Assembly (NCBI GenBank): GCA_937863605.1
Contig: CALMGN010000131.1
Location: forward strand, 1 to 33,195
Direction of reading: 5' to 3'
DNA length: 33,195 nucleotides
From: an uncultured Anaerolineaceae bacterium
GTDB lineage: Bacteria > Chloroflexota > Anaerolineae > Anaerolineales > Anaerolineaceae
Below the pieces are notes generated by a model. It ran no database searches. It was given only the letters and a program-made list of their open reading frames with translations, and had not been told where the DNA came from. Positions 8,158 through 18,200 of the stretch are shown here, one piece after another (positions within the stretch are counted from its first letter, which is position 1; each line of letters starts with the position of its first letter). The translations under genes and the position numbers were made by a program.

Positions 8158-9228
8158 TTATCTTTCCATCGAGACGACCTGGCTGTCCCAGCGGTGCCAG
8201 CCGCCAAAGCGTTCCTCAAGTATTTTTCGGCCTTCGCCTGGGCAGGTCAGCCCTGCGAGTTCAAGGTCGGCATCCACCATGATCTTGACCAGCTCATGGA
8301 AGCGTACCTGCGGCTGCCAGTCCAGCATGCGGTTAGCCTTTGACGGATCGGCTAACAGGTAGTCCACCTCGGTTGGGCGGAAGTAGCGCGGGTCAATGCG
8401 CACATGGTCGTCCCATTTCAACCCGGCATAGCCGAATGCCTCATCCAGGAACTCGCGCACCGAGTGGGCTTCACCAGTGCCGATAACGTAGTCGTCCGCT
8501 TTATCCTGCTGCAGGATCATCCACATGGCTTCGACGAATTCCGGGGCGTATCCCCAATCGCGTTTGGCGTCCAGATTGCCAAGGTACAAATGTTCCTGTC
8601 TGCCAGCTTTGATGGCTGCCACCGCCCGGGTAATTTTACGGGTGACAAAAGTCTCGCCACGGCGCGGAGATTCATGGTTGAACAGGATTCCATTGCTGCC
8701 GAATATCCCGTAACCTTCGCGGTAATTGCGTGTGACCCAGTAGGCATACACCTTGGCGGCTGCATAAGGGCTGCGCGGCTCGAAGGGCGTGATTTCATTT
8801 TGCGGGGGCTTGGCGGCGCCAAACATTTCACTGGAAGATGCCTGGTAGAAGCGTTCGTCAAAACCGCTCTTACGTACAGCTTCCAGGATGCGGATAGTGC
8901 CCAGCCCGGTGACATCACCGGTATATTCCGGCATGTCAAAGCTGACACGCACATGGCTTTGCGCTGCCAGGTGGTAGATTTCGTCTGGGCGAACGTTGTA
9001 GATGATGTTAGAGATCGTCTCCGCGACGGAGACATCGCCGTAATGCAGGTGCAGTTTGACCTCGCCGCCGTTGGGATGCGGGTCGTGGTAGATGTGATCA
9101 ATGCGGCGGGTGTTGAAGGTGCTGGCCCGACGAATTATTCCGTGGACTTCGTAGCCTTTGTGCAACAGCAACTCTGCCAGATAAGAGCCGTCCTGGCCGG
9201 TGATGCCGGTGATTAACGCTTTCTTCAA
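8158..9228 (-). CDS. gmd: GDP-mannose 4,6-dehydratase
   Basis: 356 residues. Converts GDP-D-mannose to GDP-4-keto-6-deoxy-D-mannose, the first step to GDP-fucose, GDP-rhamnose or GDP-perosamine used in surface polysaccharides. The N-terminal Rossmann motif [10 protein letters not shown], the RRAS NADP contact, the ASSSEMFG loop with the catalytic Thr position replaced by Ser, and [10 protein letters not shown] with the catalytic Tyr-Lys are all visible, as are [12 protein letters not shown] and [10 protein letters not shown]. Start: a TTG codon with AGGAGG seven nt upstream; no in-frame ATG is nearby. A consensus promoter lies about 65 nt upstream. It is a single-gene unit, and the reductase expected next in the pathway is not adjacent. 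Confidence 0.96.
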   Translation of the reverse strand: MKKALITGITGQDGSYLAELLLHKGYEVHGIIRRASTFNTRRIDHIYHDPHPNGGEVKLHLHYGDVSVAETISNIIYNVRPDEIYHLAAQSHVRVSFDMPEYTGDVTGLGTIRILEAVRKSGFDERFYQASSSEMFGAAKPPQNEITPFEPRSPYAAAKVYAYWVTRNYREGYGIFGSNGILFNHESPRRGETFVTRKITRAVAAIKAGRQEHLYLGNLDAKRDWGYAPEFVEAMWMILQQDKADDYVIGTGEAHSVREFLDEAFGYAGLKWDDHVRIDPRYFRPTEVDYLLADPSKANRMLDWQPQVRFHELVKIMVDADLELAGLTCPGEGRKILEERFGGWHRWDSQVVSMER

Positions 9229-9292
9229 GGTTTACCTCCTGAGGGGTCGACGGCGGCCAAACATAAACAGTGGTCAGACCATCTGAGTCGCA

Positions 9293-9321
9293 AGTATAAA
9301 GGAGGAGGGCTGAACTGTCAA
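9293..9321 (-). promoter_or_regulatory. Sigma-70-type promoter of gmd
   Basis: On the minus strand TTGACA (9321-9316) is separated by exactly 17 bp from TATACT (9298-9293). The implied transcript has a leader of about 55-60 nt ending in AGGAGG before the TTG start. The same hexamer pair and spacing recur at 18891-18919. Confidence 0.8.
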
Positions 9322-9808
9322 TTAACCGTGAGCTGCTTGTCATCGCGAGGAACGAAGCGATCTGCGCTTACCATACAGAGCGACAATTCATATAACGAGT
9401 TCTGGTCAGTGGTACGGTGCCTTCCGTCCGCAGGGTGCTCAGTGAGGTGGTTCGAACGTACCAAAAATATTTAACCTGCGGTAATCCGGTGCGTTCGACC
9501 CGGTACGTTCAAAGTGGGTGGTTTGATTCGCAAGTAATATAGACAGCTCGGGTCGAATAGCACCCTAACTTCCGAATGTAAAGGAGATCTTCGTCCACCG
9601 GGCGCTCCGTGAAGGGTTTTTGATTGCACCGAATAAATAATTCATGCAGCTAGATGGTGGTAGGTAAATCATGCAGAGAAATTTTCTGTGGAAAGTGTTA
9701 AAGTTGAATTTCGCAGATTACATTGCCGCTTCGCGGCTCGTAATGACCTCTTTAACGGAACCGGGGCGTCCAATCGGACGCCCCGGCAGTTAAGCTACCT
9801 CATAGCCT
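9322..9808. repeat. Non-coding, repeat-rich stretch bounded by inverted dispersed repeats
   Basis: No credible gene lies here. At 9334-9364 a GTCATCGCGAGGAACGAAGC-type element resembles the short REP-like repeat common in many bacterial genomes. An inverted, diverged copy lies at 9713-9750. Between them are several copies of a GGTRCGTTCGAMCC motif: 9449-9462 (inverted), 9488-9501, a truncated GGTACGTTC at 9502-9510, and a looser inverted one at 9550-9565. The 76-aa ORF at 9688 lacks a ribosome site and overlaps the clpC end. Confidence 0.6.
9761..9786 (-). terminator. Probable hairpin terminator downstream of clpC
   Basis: CCGGGGCGTCC and GGACGCCCCGG form a perfect 11-bp GC-rich stem with a 4-nt loop, about 24 nt after the clpC stop codon. 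The U-tract on the minus strand is poor (TTCCGTT), so termination efficiency is uncertain. A second small hairpin (CCTGCTA/TAGCAGG) spans the clpC stop codon itself. Confidence 0.5.
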
Positions 9809-9809
9809 G

Positions 9810-12278
9810 CTATACCGTAGCAGGTTCTTCTTTTTTGGCTTTTTCCGCTTTCCGGAAGGACAACTGTTTATTTTCCTGGTCAAGGTCCACAACCACCGTA
9901 TCGCCTTTTTGGAACTGACCGGCCAGAACACTGATTGAAAGCGGGCTTTCGATGTGTTTCTGCAGGGCGCGCCGCAGCGGGCGGGCGCCAAAGCTGGGAT
10001 CGAAGCCGACCTCGGCCAACCAGTGGACAGCCGCATCCGTGATGGTCACATCCAGGCCGTGCTCGGCCAACCGTTCGCGCACCTCTTGCATTTGCAGATC
10101 GACGATCTTGTACATCTGCTCGATGGACAGCGGCGAGAACATAATAATCTCATCGATGCGGTTGAGGAATTCCGGCCGGAAGGTGGTCTTGAGCGCTTTC
10201 TGGATCTTTTCGTGCTGGATGCGGTCTTCGTCGGAGCTCGCATCCTGCAGGAAGCCAAGCGTGCCGCCCTGGCGCACAAACTCAGTGCCAAGGTTGCTTG
10301 TCATGATCAAGACCGTATTGCGGAAGTCAACCACCTGCCCCTGTCCGTCGGTCAAGCGGCCGTCGTCCAGGATCTGTAGCAGCGCGTTCCAAACTTCGGG
10401 ATGCGCCTTTTCGATTTCGTCGAACAGGATCACCCGGTAGGGGCGGCGGCGGACGGCTTCGGTCAATTGACCGCCTTCCTCGTAGCCCACGTAACCAGGA
10501 GGAGCGCCAAACAGGCGCGAGACGGTGTGCTGCTCGCGGTACTCGCTCATGTCCAGGCGCACCAGGGCTTCCTCATCGCCGAACATGAACTCAGCCAACG
10601 CTTTGGCCAGCTCAGTCTTTCCGACGCCAGAGGGACCGATGAAGATAAACGAGCCAATCGGGCGCCGCGGGTCTTTCAGACCGGCGCGGGCGCGGCGGAT
10701 GGCATCGGAGATGGCTTTAATTGCCTCTCCTTGGCCGATAACCCGCTCGGAAAGGCGATCTTCCATTTGCAGCAGGCGGTCGGCTTCCGATTCCATCATC
10801 TGATTGACGGGAATACCGGTCCATTGTGCCACAACCTGGGCGATGTCATTGACATCCACCACTTCGTCCAGTTTGTGTTCGGTTTCCCATTTATCGCGCA
10901 AGCCGTTAAATTCCTCTTCCATGCGCAGGCGTTCGGCTTTCTTGCGGGCAGCGCGTTCGTAGTCACGTTCAACGCCGGCCAGCTCTTCTTCCGCCATTAA
11001 CTTATCCAGCTCGGTCTTCATATCCTTCAGTTCCGGAGGGAGCGAGAAAAGCGCGACGCGCAGCTTGGCAGCAGCTTCGTCCATCAGGTCAATGGCTTTG
11101 TCGGGCAGACGCCGGTCAGGAACATACTTGGAAGATAAGCGCGCAGCTGCCACCAAAGCCTCATCCGAGAAACGTACCTTGTGGTGCGCCTCGTAGCGGT
11201 CGCGCAGACCATGCAGCATCAGAATCGTGTCTTCGATGGTCGGCTCGTCCACGTACACGGGAGCAAAACGGCGCTCAAGCGCCGAGTCTTTTTCGATATG
11301 TTTGTGATACTCATCCAGAGTGGTCGCACCAATACACTGCAGTTCGCCGCGCGCCAGCGCCGGTTTGAGCATGTTGGAGGCGTCCATTGCACCCTGAGCC
11401 GCTCCAGCGCCAACGACGGTATGCAGCTCATCAATGAACAGGATGATCTCGCCTTCTGACCGCTGCACCTCTTCGATGGCGGCTTTGAGACGCTCCTCGA
11501 ATTCACCGCGGAAGCGGCTGCCCGCGATCATCGCGCCCAGGTCGAGCGAGGTGACGCGTTTGCCCATCAGGATTTCCGGCACATCGTTGGAAGCGATTTT
11601 TTGCGCCAACCCTTCAACGATAGCGGTTTTACCGACGCCAGCTTCTCCGATCAGTACCGGGTTGTTTTTGGTGCGGCGGGAAAGGACCTGCATCACTCGC
11701 AGGATCTCTTTATCGCGGCCAATGACCGGGTCAAGCTTGCCTTCACGGGCCAGTTGGGTCAGGTCGCGCGAGTATTTTTCCAGTGTGCGGTAGCGCGTCT
11801 CGGCTTGCGGGTCGGTTACCCTTTGTCCGCCGCGCAGCTGCATGACAGCATCCAGCACCCGTTCGCGCGTAATGCCAGCGCCTTCCAGCAGGCGGGCCGC
11901 CGGTGTGTTGCGCTCGCTGAGGATCGCCAGGAAAATATGCTCAGTGGAGATGTACTCGTCCTTCAATTTGCTGGCTTCTTCGTTGGCGAGGTCAACAATC
12001 CGTTTTACTCGCGGGGTGATAAAGATTTGTCCTGCGCCGCCGCCGAAAATGCTCGCTTTCGGGCTGGTGCGCAGGATATAGTCAAGCCGCTCGGCAAGCG
12101 TCGCGGGATCTACCTTTAATATCTCAAGAATTTGTGGAATCACGCCCTGGGGTTGCTCGATTAACGCCAGCAAAATATGCTCGGAGTCGATCTGGTTGTG
12201 CCCGTAGCGTTGAATAATTTCAGCAGCACGTTGGGCTGCTTCCTGGGCGCGTTCCGTAAAACGGTCAAATCGCATCAT
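9810..12278 (-). CDS. clpC: ATP-dependent Clp protease ATP-binding subunit ClpC
   Basis: 822 residues. AAA+ unfoldase that delivers proteins to ClpP. It has an N-terminal Clp_N double repeat (about 1-145), a first AAA+ domain with Walker A GEAGVGKT (about 210) and Walker B LFIDELH, a middle coiled-coil region (about 410-480), and a second AAA+ domain with GPSGVGKT (about 550), [13 protein letters not shown] and the C-terminal D2-small domain. An LGF tripeptide in TLGFLQD sits where B. subtilis ClpC has its VGF ClpP-docking loop, and the middle region is too short for ClpB, so ClpC is preferred over ClpB. No ClpP gene, CtsR site or CIRCE element is visible nearby. The start is the double ATG at 12278/12275; AAGGA lies about 10 nt upstream. 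Confidence 0.93.
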   Translation of the reverse strand: MMRFDRFTERAQEAAQRAAEIIQRYGHNQIDSEHILLALIEQPQGVIPQILEILKVDPATLAERLDYILRTSPKASIFGGGAGQIFITPRVKRIVDLANEEASKLKDEYISTEHIFLAILSERNTPAARLLEGAGITRERVLDAVMQLRGGQRVTDPQAETRYRTLEKYSRDLTQLAREGKLDPVIGRDKEILRVMQVLSRRTKNNPVLIGEAGVGKTAIVEGLAQKIASNDVPEILMGKRVTSLDLGAMIAGSRFRGEFEERLKAAIEEVQRSEGEIILFIDELHTVVGAGAAQGAMDASNMLKPALARGELQCIGATTLDEYHKHIEKDSALERRFAPVYVDEPTIEDTILMLHGLRDRYEAHHKVRFSDEALVAAARLSSKYVPDRRLPDKAIDLMDEAAAKLRVALFSLPPELKDMKTELDKLMAEEELAGVERDYERAARKKAERLRMEEEFNGLRDKWETEHKLDEVVDVNDIAQVVAQWTGIPVNQMMESEADRLLQMEDRLSERVIGQGEAIKAISDAIRRARAGLKDPRRPIGSFIFIGPSGVGKTELAKALAEFMFGDEEALVRLDMSEYREQHTVSRLFGAPPGYVGYEEGGQLTEAVRRRPYRVILFDEIEKAHPEVWNALLQILDDGRLTDGQGQVVDFRNTVLIMTSNLGTEFVRQGGTLGFLQDASSDEDRIQHEKIQKALKTTFRPEFLNRIDEIIMFSPLSIEQMYKIVDLQMQEVRERLAEHGLDVTITDAAVHWLAEVGFDPSFGARPLRRALQKHIESPLSISVLAGQFQKGDTVVVDLDQENKQLSFRKAEKAKKEEPATV

Positions 12279-12323
12279 AAGGGTATTGTCCTTGGTAAAT
12301 TAATCTTAAAAACCAATTTAGAA

Positions 12324-12329
12324 ATTATA
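12324..12329 (-). promoter_or_regulatory. Candidate -10 box for clpC
   Basis: TATAAT on the minus strand about 45 nt upstream of the clpC ATG, in an AT-rich 155-nt gap. The -35 match is weak (TTGGTT at a long spacing), and no heat-shock operator is recognisable. Confidence 0.4.
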
Positions 12330-12433
12330 GCATTTTGGGATTAACAATAACCAAATGAAATGTAAGAGGAATATAAGCGTTCTGGGTTCCTGAAGCAATT
12401 CACCGGATTAATCTTAATCTGCAAGTTTGATGC

Positions 12434-13603
12434 CTACGCCTGGAAAACGATGCTGCCTTCGGTCATGGTCAATTTGACTTGAAGGTCGTCGTCCAACAAT
12501 ATTAGATCGGCATCGTGGCCGATTTCCAGTACACCTTTCTGGTGGGCGATCCCGATCGCGCGTGCAGGCGTCAGCGTAACGACCGGCCAGAGCTCGGATA
12601 GGGGGCGGCGGATATTCGCACTGAAATTTCTCAGCGCCTGGTCAAGGGCAAGCCGGCTGCCCGCCAGAGTTCCGTCCCCTAAGCGGACAATGTTGTCCTT
12701 AACCACAACTTTACGGGTATCAAAATCGTATTCTCCATCTGGCATACCAGTGGTGCGAGTGCAGTCAGACACCAGCAGCATGCCGTATGGACCTTTAGCC
12801 TGGTAGAGGATTTTCTGAACCGCCGGGTGAACGTGGATATTATCGGCGATCAGCTCGCAGCGCAATTCCGGCATGGTCAACCCGGCGCCAATGGCACCCG
12901 GCTGGCGGTGGTGCATGACGCCCATCGCGTTGAAGCAGTGTGTCAAATGCCGTACTCCGCGAGAGACCGCTACTTGCATTTCGTCGTAGGTTGCGGATGT
13001 GTGCCCCGCCGCGACGGTGATCCCCTTTTGGGCGCACTCTTCCACCAGCCATAAATTTTCAGGGTTTTCGGGGGCCAAAACGACCACCCGTACCATATCG
13101 TCGTCGATCCAATGGTGCGCGGTTTCATGGTCAGCTGCAGAACGGATGGACTCGTGAGCTTGCGCACCCGCCCGGTTCGGATTGAGGTATGGGCCTTCCA
13201 AATAGGCCCCCAGCAGGGTCGCGCCGCCTGGAATCCGACCATATACTTTGCCGACAGTCAGTAAAGCCCGGTTGATTTCCTCGTCAGGTGCGGTCCAGGT
13301 GGCTGCCAGGAAAGAGGTTACACCGTGTTGTGCCAGGTGCCGGCTGATGGCCTGCAGTCCCTCGACTGAAGCATCCATCGTGTCGTGTCCGAGCGCGCCG
13401 TGAACATGCAGGTCGATAAAGCCGGGTAGTAAGTTCCAGCCGTTTGCCTCGATGGTGATTACGTCCTCGGTGATCAGCGGCGCCGGTGGAGTGCCCCCTC
13501 CCATGGAGGCAATTTCGCGGCCTTCGACCAGCAGCCAGCCAGGTTCGTAGATCCCGGTAGGGCTCAAGACGCGTGCATTTTTGAACAGGGTTTGGGGAAT
13601 CAT
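12434..13603 (-). CDS. nagA: N-acetylglucosamine-6-phosphate deacetylase
   Basis: 389 residues, amidohydrolase superfamily. It removes the acetyl group from GlcNAc-6-phosphate in amino-sugar catabolism or cell-wall recycling. Visible signatures include GFIDLHVHG, AYLEGPYLN (metal-binding Glu), AAGHTSATYDE, THCFNAMGVMHHR (metal His) and the catalytic Asp in VSDCTRTTGMPDG. The usual residue after that Asp is Ala; Cys is seen here, a small oddity. No nagB, nagK or phosphotransferase genes adjoin it. No ribosome site precedes the ATG. It overlaps the ORF-track start of the downstream GNAT gene, but that extended start is not used. Confidence 0.93.
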   Translation of the reverse strand: MIPQTLFKNARVLSPTGIYEPGWLLVEGREIASMGGGTPPAPLITEDVITIEANGWNLLPGFIDLHVHGALGHDTMDASVEGLQAISRHLAQHGVTSFLAATWTAPDEEINRALLTVGKVYGRIPGGATLLGAYLEGPYLNPNRAGAQAHESIRSAADHETAHHWIDDDMVRVVVLAPENPENLWLVEECAQKGITVAAGHTSATYDEMQVAVSRGVRHLTHCFNAMGVMHHRQPGAIGAGLTMPELRCELIADNIHVHPAVQKILYQAKGPYGMLLVSDCTRTTGMPDGEYDFDTRKVVVKDNIVRLGDGTLAGSRLALDQALRNFSANIRRPLSELWPVVTLTPARAIGIAHQKGVLEIGHDADLILLDDDLQVKLTMTEGSIVFQA

Positions 13604-13725
13604 GGACAGGGTTCTCGTTACACCAACGAAGGTTATCTTATTTTAACATCGCGCAGCGATTTGTGCGACTGCCGGAGGGCAATCCAGTTAGGCGATAAAT
13701 TCATCGGGCGCATTAGAATCCGGTG

Positions 13726-13731
13726 TAAAAT
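13726..13731 (+). promoter_or_regulatory. -10 box for a probable leaderless GNAT transcript
   Basis: TAAAAT is followed by exactly 7 nt and then ATG (13739). No ribosome-binding site exists upstream of that ATG, so transcription starting at or near the A of ATG is inferred. The -35 region is weak. Confidence 0.5.
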
Positions 13732-13738
13732 AACGCAT

Positions 13739-14707
13739 ATGAATGGACCTTACCACTTTTACAGCCCCAATATTCGCCCGATTCTTAAACGTAAGGATTT
13801 ATCCGCCGTTGCCAACCTGGTGGAGCTTTGTTTTGCCGACACCATGGATCCTGACGGACGCGATTATATCCAGCATTTGCGCTGGCTGGCGCAAGGACAT
13901 GCCGGTTTTGGGGCAAATCCCTTCGAGCAAATGGCGCTGCCGGTGCAGGGGTTTTTGTGGGAAGAGGATGGGTTGATTGTTGGCAACCTGACATTGATAC
14001 CCTTTAGCAGCCGGGGAAAAAGATATTTTCTCATCGCCAATGTCGCCACCCACCCTGGTTACCGCCGTCGCGGGATTGCGCGGAAATTGACTCTAACCGG
14101 TCTGGACTATTCCCGGACGCACGGGGCAGCGTCCACCTGGCTGCATGTTCGTGACGATAATCCCCATGCCCAGGAGTTATATCGCAACCTCGGGTTCGAA
14201 GAGCGGCTGCGGCGCACCCTTTGGCAAAATGATTCGTATACTGATCTAGCAGAACCACAGACGCCGAATGGTGTTCTGGTTGGGCAGCGCCACGCTCGCG
14301 ATTGGGCGCAGCAAACTGCCTGGTTGGACCGGGTTTATCCGCCTGAAGTGGTCTGGAATCTGCCGCTCAACAAAAGCCGGCTGCAGCCCGGGTTTTTTCG
14401 GGAACTGCAATTGAAATTGGCCGGCGAGCAAGTGGCGCACCTGACAGCGCGTAAGGATGGCAAGCTGATCGGGTTGGTCACCTGGGAACCTTCGCGAATG
14501 TATGCCGATATCTTGTGGCTGGCGACGGATCCAGAAACTGAGGAAGCCGCGGTTGGGGCATTACTGCCGGGAATTCGTCAGACGTTGCGCCGTAAACGTC
14601 CGCTAATGGTCAACTATCCCGCTGGCCAGGCTCAGGCGGCATTTGAAAACAGCGGCTTTACGCCCCATATGACTTTGATTTGGATGGAAGCGGGATTTTC
14701 TGAATAA
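13739..14707 (+). CDS. GNAT acetyltransferase with two GNAT-like domains
   Basis: About 322 residues from the ATG at 13739. The ORF track extends upstream to 13592, but that overlaps nagA and its extra residues have no family resemblance. The N-terminal domain (about 15-165) has a clear acetyl-CoA pyrophosphate loop (ATHPGYRRRGIARKL) and the NPHAQELYRNLGF beta-bulge motif of RimI-like enzymes. The C-terminal half (about 200-320) looks like a second, decayed GNAT fold (GLVTWEPSRMYADILWL, AAFENSGF) without an acetyl-CoA loop. The substrate is unknown. The next gene starts 10 nt after the stop with a strong ribosome site, so the two are probably co-transcribed. Confidence 0.85.
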   Translation: MNGPYHFYSPNIRPILKRKDLSAVANLVELCFADTMDPDGRDYIQHLRWLAQGHAGFGANPFEQMALPVQGFLWEEDGLIVGNLTLIPFSSRGKRYFLIANVATHPGYRRRGIARKLTLTGLDYSRTHGAASTWLHVRDDNPHAQELYRNLGFEERLRRTLWQNDSYTDLAEPQTPNGVLVGQRHARDWAQQTAWLDRVYPPEVVWNLPLNKSRLQPGFFRELQLKLAGEQVAHLTARKDGKLIGLVTWEPSRMYADILWLATDPETEEAAVGALLPGIRQTLRRKRPLMVNYPAGQAQAAFENSGFTPHMTLIWMEAGFSE

Positions 14708-14717
14708 GGAGGAGAAT

Positions 14718-15086
14718 ATGAAAAGGTTTTTTATCCGGTTGCTGGTTAATGCGGTTGGTTTATATCTGGCGGTTTACCTGTTGGGCGGTTCCTATATCTT
14801 CCCAAATTCAACCAACTGGGTGAGTTTCTTGTGGTTGGCTTTGATTTTTGGGTTGGTGAACGCCATCCTCCGCCCGCTGTTGATGGTCGTCAGCTGCCCG
14901 ATTATCGTTTTGACCCTCGGGCTGGGAACTTTGCTGATTAATACGGTCATGTTCTGGCTGGCAGGGTTAATTGGCACCCAGTTTGGAGTGGGTTTCACGG
15001 TGAACGGCTTCCTGGGAGCGTTCCTGGGTGCTCTGGTGGTCAGTGTGGTGAGCTTTGTGCTCAGCCTGTTTTTTCACGAAAAATAA
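14718..15086 (+). CDS. Phage-holin-family-4 / YvlD-like small membrane protein
   Basis: 122 residues with four hydrophobic segments and little else. MKRFFIRLLVNAVGLYLAVYL and the LALIFGLVNAILRPLL segment match the mycobacterial 4TM phage holin (PF04020, YvlD/DUF360) family. Despite the name these are chromosomal membrane proteins of unclear role, sometimes tied to envelope stress; nothing phage-like is nearby. AAGGAGGAG precedes the ATG and overlaps the stop of the GNAT gene. Confidence 0.85.
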   Translation: MKRFFIRLLVNAVGLYLAVYLLGGSYIFPNSTNWVSFLWLALIFGLVNAILRPLLMVVSCPIIVLTLGLGTLLINTVMFWLAGLIGTQFGVGFTVNGFLGAFLGALVVSVVSFVLSLFFHEK

Positions 15087-15107
15087 ACAGTTGCGGTGAA
15101 TATAAGG

Positions 15108-15145
15108 GCAGGGGCGGGTCGATAAGATTCGCCCCTGTTTGTTCT
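15108..15145 (+). terminator. Intrinsic terminator after the holin-like gene
   Basis: CAGGGGCG (15109-15116) pairs with CGCCCCTG (15130-15137) across a 13-nt loop and is followed by the T-rich TTTGTTCT. It is 22 nt after the stop codon. Confidence 0.7.
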
Positions 15146-15261
15146 GTAGGGCGAAATTTTTAATTCGCTCTCCCTCGTCGGTAGGGGCACGGGGGTTATC
15201 TCATTATGACGTATCTATTACGAAACCCCGTGCCTTACCCGTAAGGCGAAATTTTTGAATT
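15146..15261. repeat. Composite intergenic repeat: direct repeats flanking a stem-loop
   Basis: A GTARGGCGAAATTTTTRAATT element occurs at 15146-15165 and again at 15241-15261. Between them an imperfect inverted repeat (GGTAGGGGCACGGGG... at 15180-15197 with ACCCCGTGCC... at 15224-15239) could form a long stem. The second copy abuts the stop codon of the minus-strand gene, so it may double as its 3' end. It resembles the GTAGGGGCG-type intergenic repeats of cyanobacteria and Chloroflexota. Confidence 0.55.
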
Positions 15262-18200
15262 TATTCTGTTAGAACAGTGAACCTTAGCACCAGGTTGTTG
15301 CCAGCGTCGCTGACCCACACATGCCCTTCGGCATCCACTTCAATGCCCGAAGGCAGACCAAAGCCGTCAGAGGCGGGGCTGTAATCGCCCCAACCTTGCA
15401 CAAACTCACCTTCGCCCGTGAATTCAAGCACGCGGTACCCTTCGGGGTCGGTGATAAAGACATGTCCGGCCTGGTCAACAGCGATGTAAGGTTTATTTTC
15501 AAGCGAAGAGCCGTACCAGGCGGAAACATCCCAGTAACGAACCATATTCGCTTGCAGTGTGTTTGGATTGAGCACAAAGACCTGAACCCGCTGATTCCAG
15601 GTATCAGTGATGAAGATTTCATCCTGGGCACTGATGGCAATGCCAACCTGTTCGTCGAACTGCCCTGGATCAAACCCGGCCGTGCCGAATTGGGTCACGA
15701 ACGTGCCGTCGGAGTTGAAGACGACAATGCGCTTATTGCCAGTGTCGGTGACGTACAACCGTCCCTGAGAGTCGATGGCAATGTCACGCGGCCCCCAGAA
15801 AGCTTCCGGAACTTCGGCCTGGCCAAAGTAACCCCACATCTGGAGGAACTGCCCATCTCCGCTGAACTTTTGGATGCGGTGGTTCCAGGTGTCGGTCACA
15901 TAGACGGAACTGTCAGGTCCAACCGCGATTCCCCACGGCTCGTAGAAGGTCCCGCCGGGCGCGTTGCCGTCAGCTACGTTGGCAAAACTGCCCCAGGCGC
16001 GCACCAATTCGCCAGCAGTGTTGAACTGCTGGATGCGGTGGTTGCGCGAATCCGCCACGTATAGGGAACCATCGGCAGCAAAGGCGATCCCGCGCGGCGC
16101 CTGGAATTGTCCAGCCTGGGTCCCCGATTGGCCTACGATTTGATCTGGGATCAGGTTAATCATGCCCTGGTCATACGGGTTGACCTGTTCCTCGGCAGGG
16201 ATTACCGGTGAAGCGCCGTAATTCCAAATCTGCGCAATCAGATCTTTGCGTACGTACATGCGCAGCTGCTGGGACGGATTCCAATTTGCCAGCGTCAGGT
16301 CGGTGCGTCCGGCGACCTCGGCGTACTCGGTATAGTCGCGGTTGAGCCAGATTTGGAACAGCGCTGATCGCATCTGCGGAGACTTGAACGCGTCGGAGAT
16401 GCGCTGCAAGCTCAGGTTGTAATAATCCTGCATGGGCCACCAGAGGCGGTTGTACTCAAAATATACATAGTTGCCGCGGGTGATCGAATCGAGCTTGGTC
16501 CAATTTTTATACCCGGCAATGATGATCGGATTGTTTTGCAGGTCGCGCGTGGGGTTGTCGGCGAACCAGCGTTTATTGGGGTAATTGCGGAAATACCACC
16601 AGAAGGGATAGTTGGCGTCTGAGTCGTAAGCAACCGCAATGTCCAATCCACGTGTAGTACGCCGCGAGATTTCTTCGACTTGAGCCAAAATATCCTTTGG
16701 ACCACGGGCGGCATGCGCGAACACCAGGAATTCTTGGGCGGTGTCATATTTGATGTACGAAGCAGTGGAGGCAGTGCGCATCGTCAGCACCATCAGCACG
16801 GCTGTGAACACGGCTGCAGCGATATGCAGCACCTCGCTTGAAGTCCATTGGCTGAGCAATTTCAGAATCCCCCACGCCGAAAGCACCAGAGCGATGGTTG
16901 AGAAAATAAACAAACTGGTCGCGCGCAGTTGTTCGAGGGTGTTCCCCTGGAAGGGCGGTTGAGTCCCCAGCACGGAGCTTAAAACACCGCCCAGGCTGGT
17001 GATGAAGATCGGGAGCAGGAGTAGCGCCAGCCAGCTATGGTCTTCGGTCAGGCGTTTCCACGGGCTGGTATCAACAAGATAGCCAAATCCCCAGCCGGCT
17101 GCCAGCAGCAAGGGGAGGGCGATATGGACTGTCAGCCACGGCATGCGTTCGCCAGCGGCAGAATATGCAAACAGCGCAGATATCGACCAGAAAACCAACA
17201 GCGCCAGAACGGGCAGGCGTTGGTTCTGATTGAAGATGACCGGTGCAGGCGCTCCGGCGGCGGTACCTTCCGGCTGCAACTCTAATCCGCCAGCGATACC
17301 CGTTTCATATTCCGGCTGCAAGATTTCAACTTCGCTGCTGACAGCATCCACATCCTCAGGCTCTTCTGGAAGTTGTTCCAATCCGTGTGCCGGGCTGTCA
17401 CCTGGCAGCTGCGACCACTTTTTGTAGCGCGTCCCAAAATAAACCGCGATCAGGGTGCCAAATACCGCCAGGTATTCATAAATTGGAATTTGAATCAGGA
17501 AGTAATAATAGAAAGGCTGCTCGCCACGGTAAACCCCCTGTTGGGACAACCAGTAGCCTAACCCCCCAATGATGCCGGTAAAAAAGCCAAAACCGTTGGT
17601 AAAAAAGGTGGTGAAAAAAACAGTGGAAATGGCATAGAAGATCACAAAATTAGGCAACCAGATGCGCGGTTTCCAGTTCATTCCAATAAAAGCAGAAATG
17701 CCAGTCATCACGACCAGGAAAATACTGGTTCGGATGATGCCCTGGGTGGAATAATCCAACGGATCCCAATTTTGACCAAGCAGTGTACCTACCAGCTTAA
17801 CCGGGAATGCAGTCAGGATGGGCAGGATTAAGGTGCCGCTCAGGATCAAAAGGTCAAAGGAACGCTCCTGTTTGAGGGCATTCCACCCGATGGAACGCAG
17901 CAACACGATGATCGCCACGGCCATCAGCGCCAGGGCAATCACTACTCCGCCGCCCTCTGCAATCTTGATCCAGGACAGGGTAGCGACCACAGTTCCAGCG
18001 GCTTCGGTTTCTGGAGTCGACGCGGTTACTGCCCGGTTGGCGATCGCATTCCAGGCTGCCAGCCCAAGGGTCATCAGCAAAACAATCATCGCTCCGGATA
18101 GCGTCAACAAAAACGTGTTGCGCGATTTGGTTTGGGGCCAACGGGTGCTGGCGATGCGCTGCATGAACAGGAACGCCAGGAATATCAGCAGTTGAGCGGC

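Noticed and set aside
10401-11000. 199-aa plus-strand ORF within clpC
   Set aside because: It is an antisense shadow of a clearly conserved gene; similar shadows occur in gmd, rtcB and the GT-C gene.
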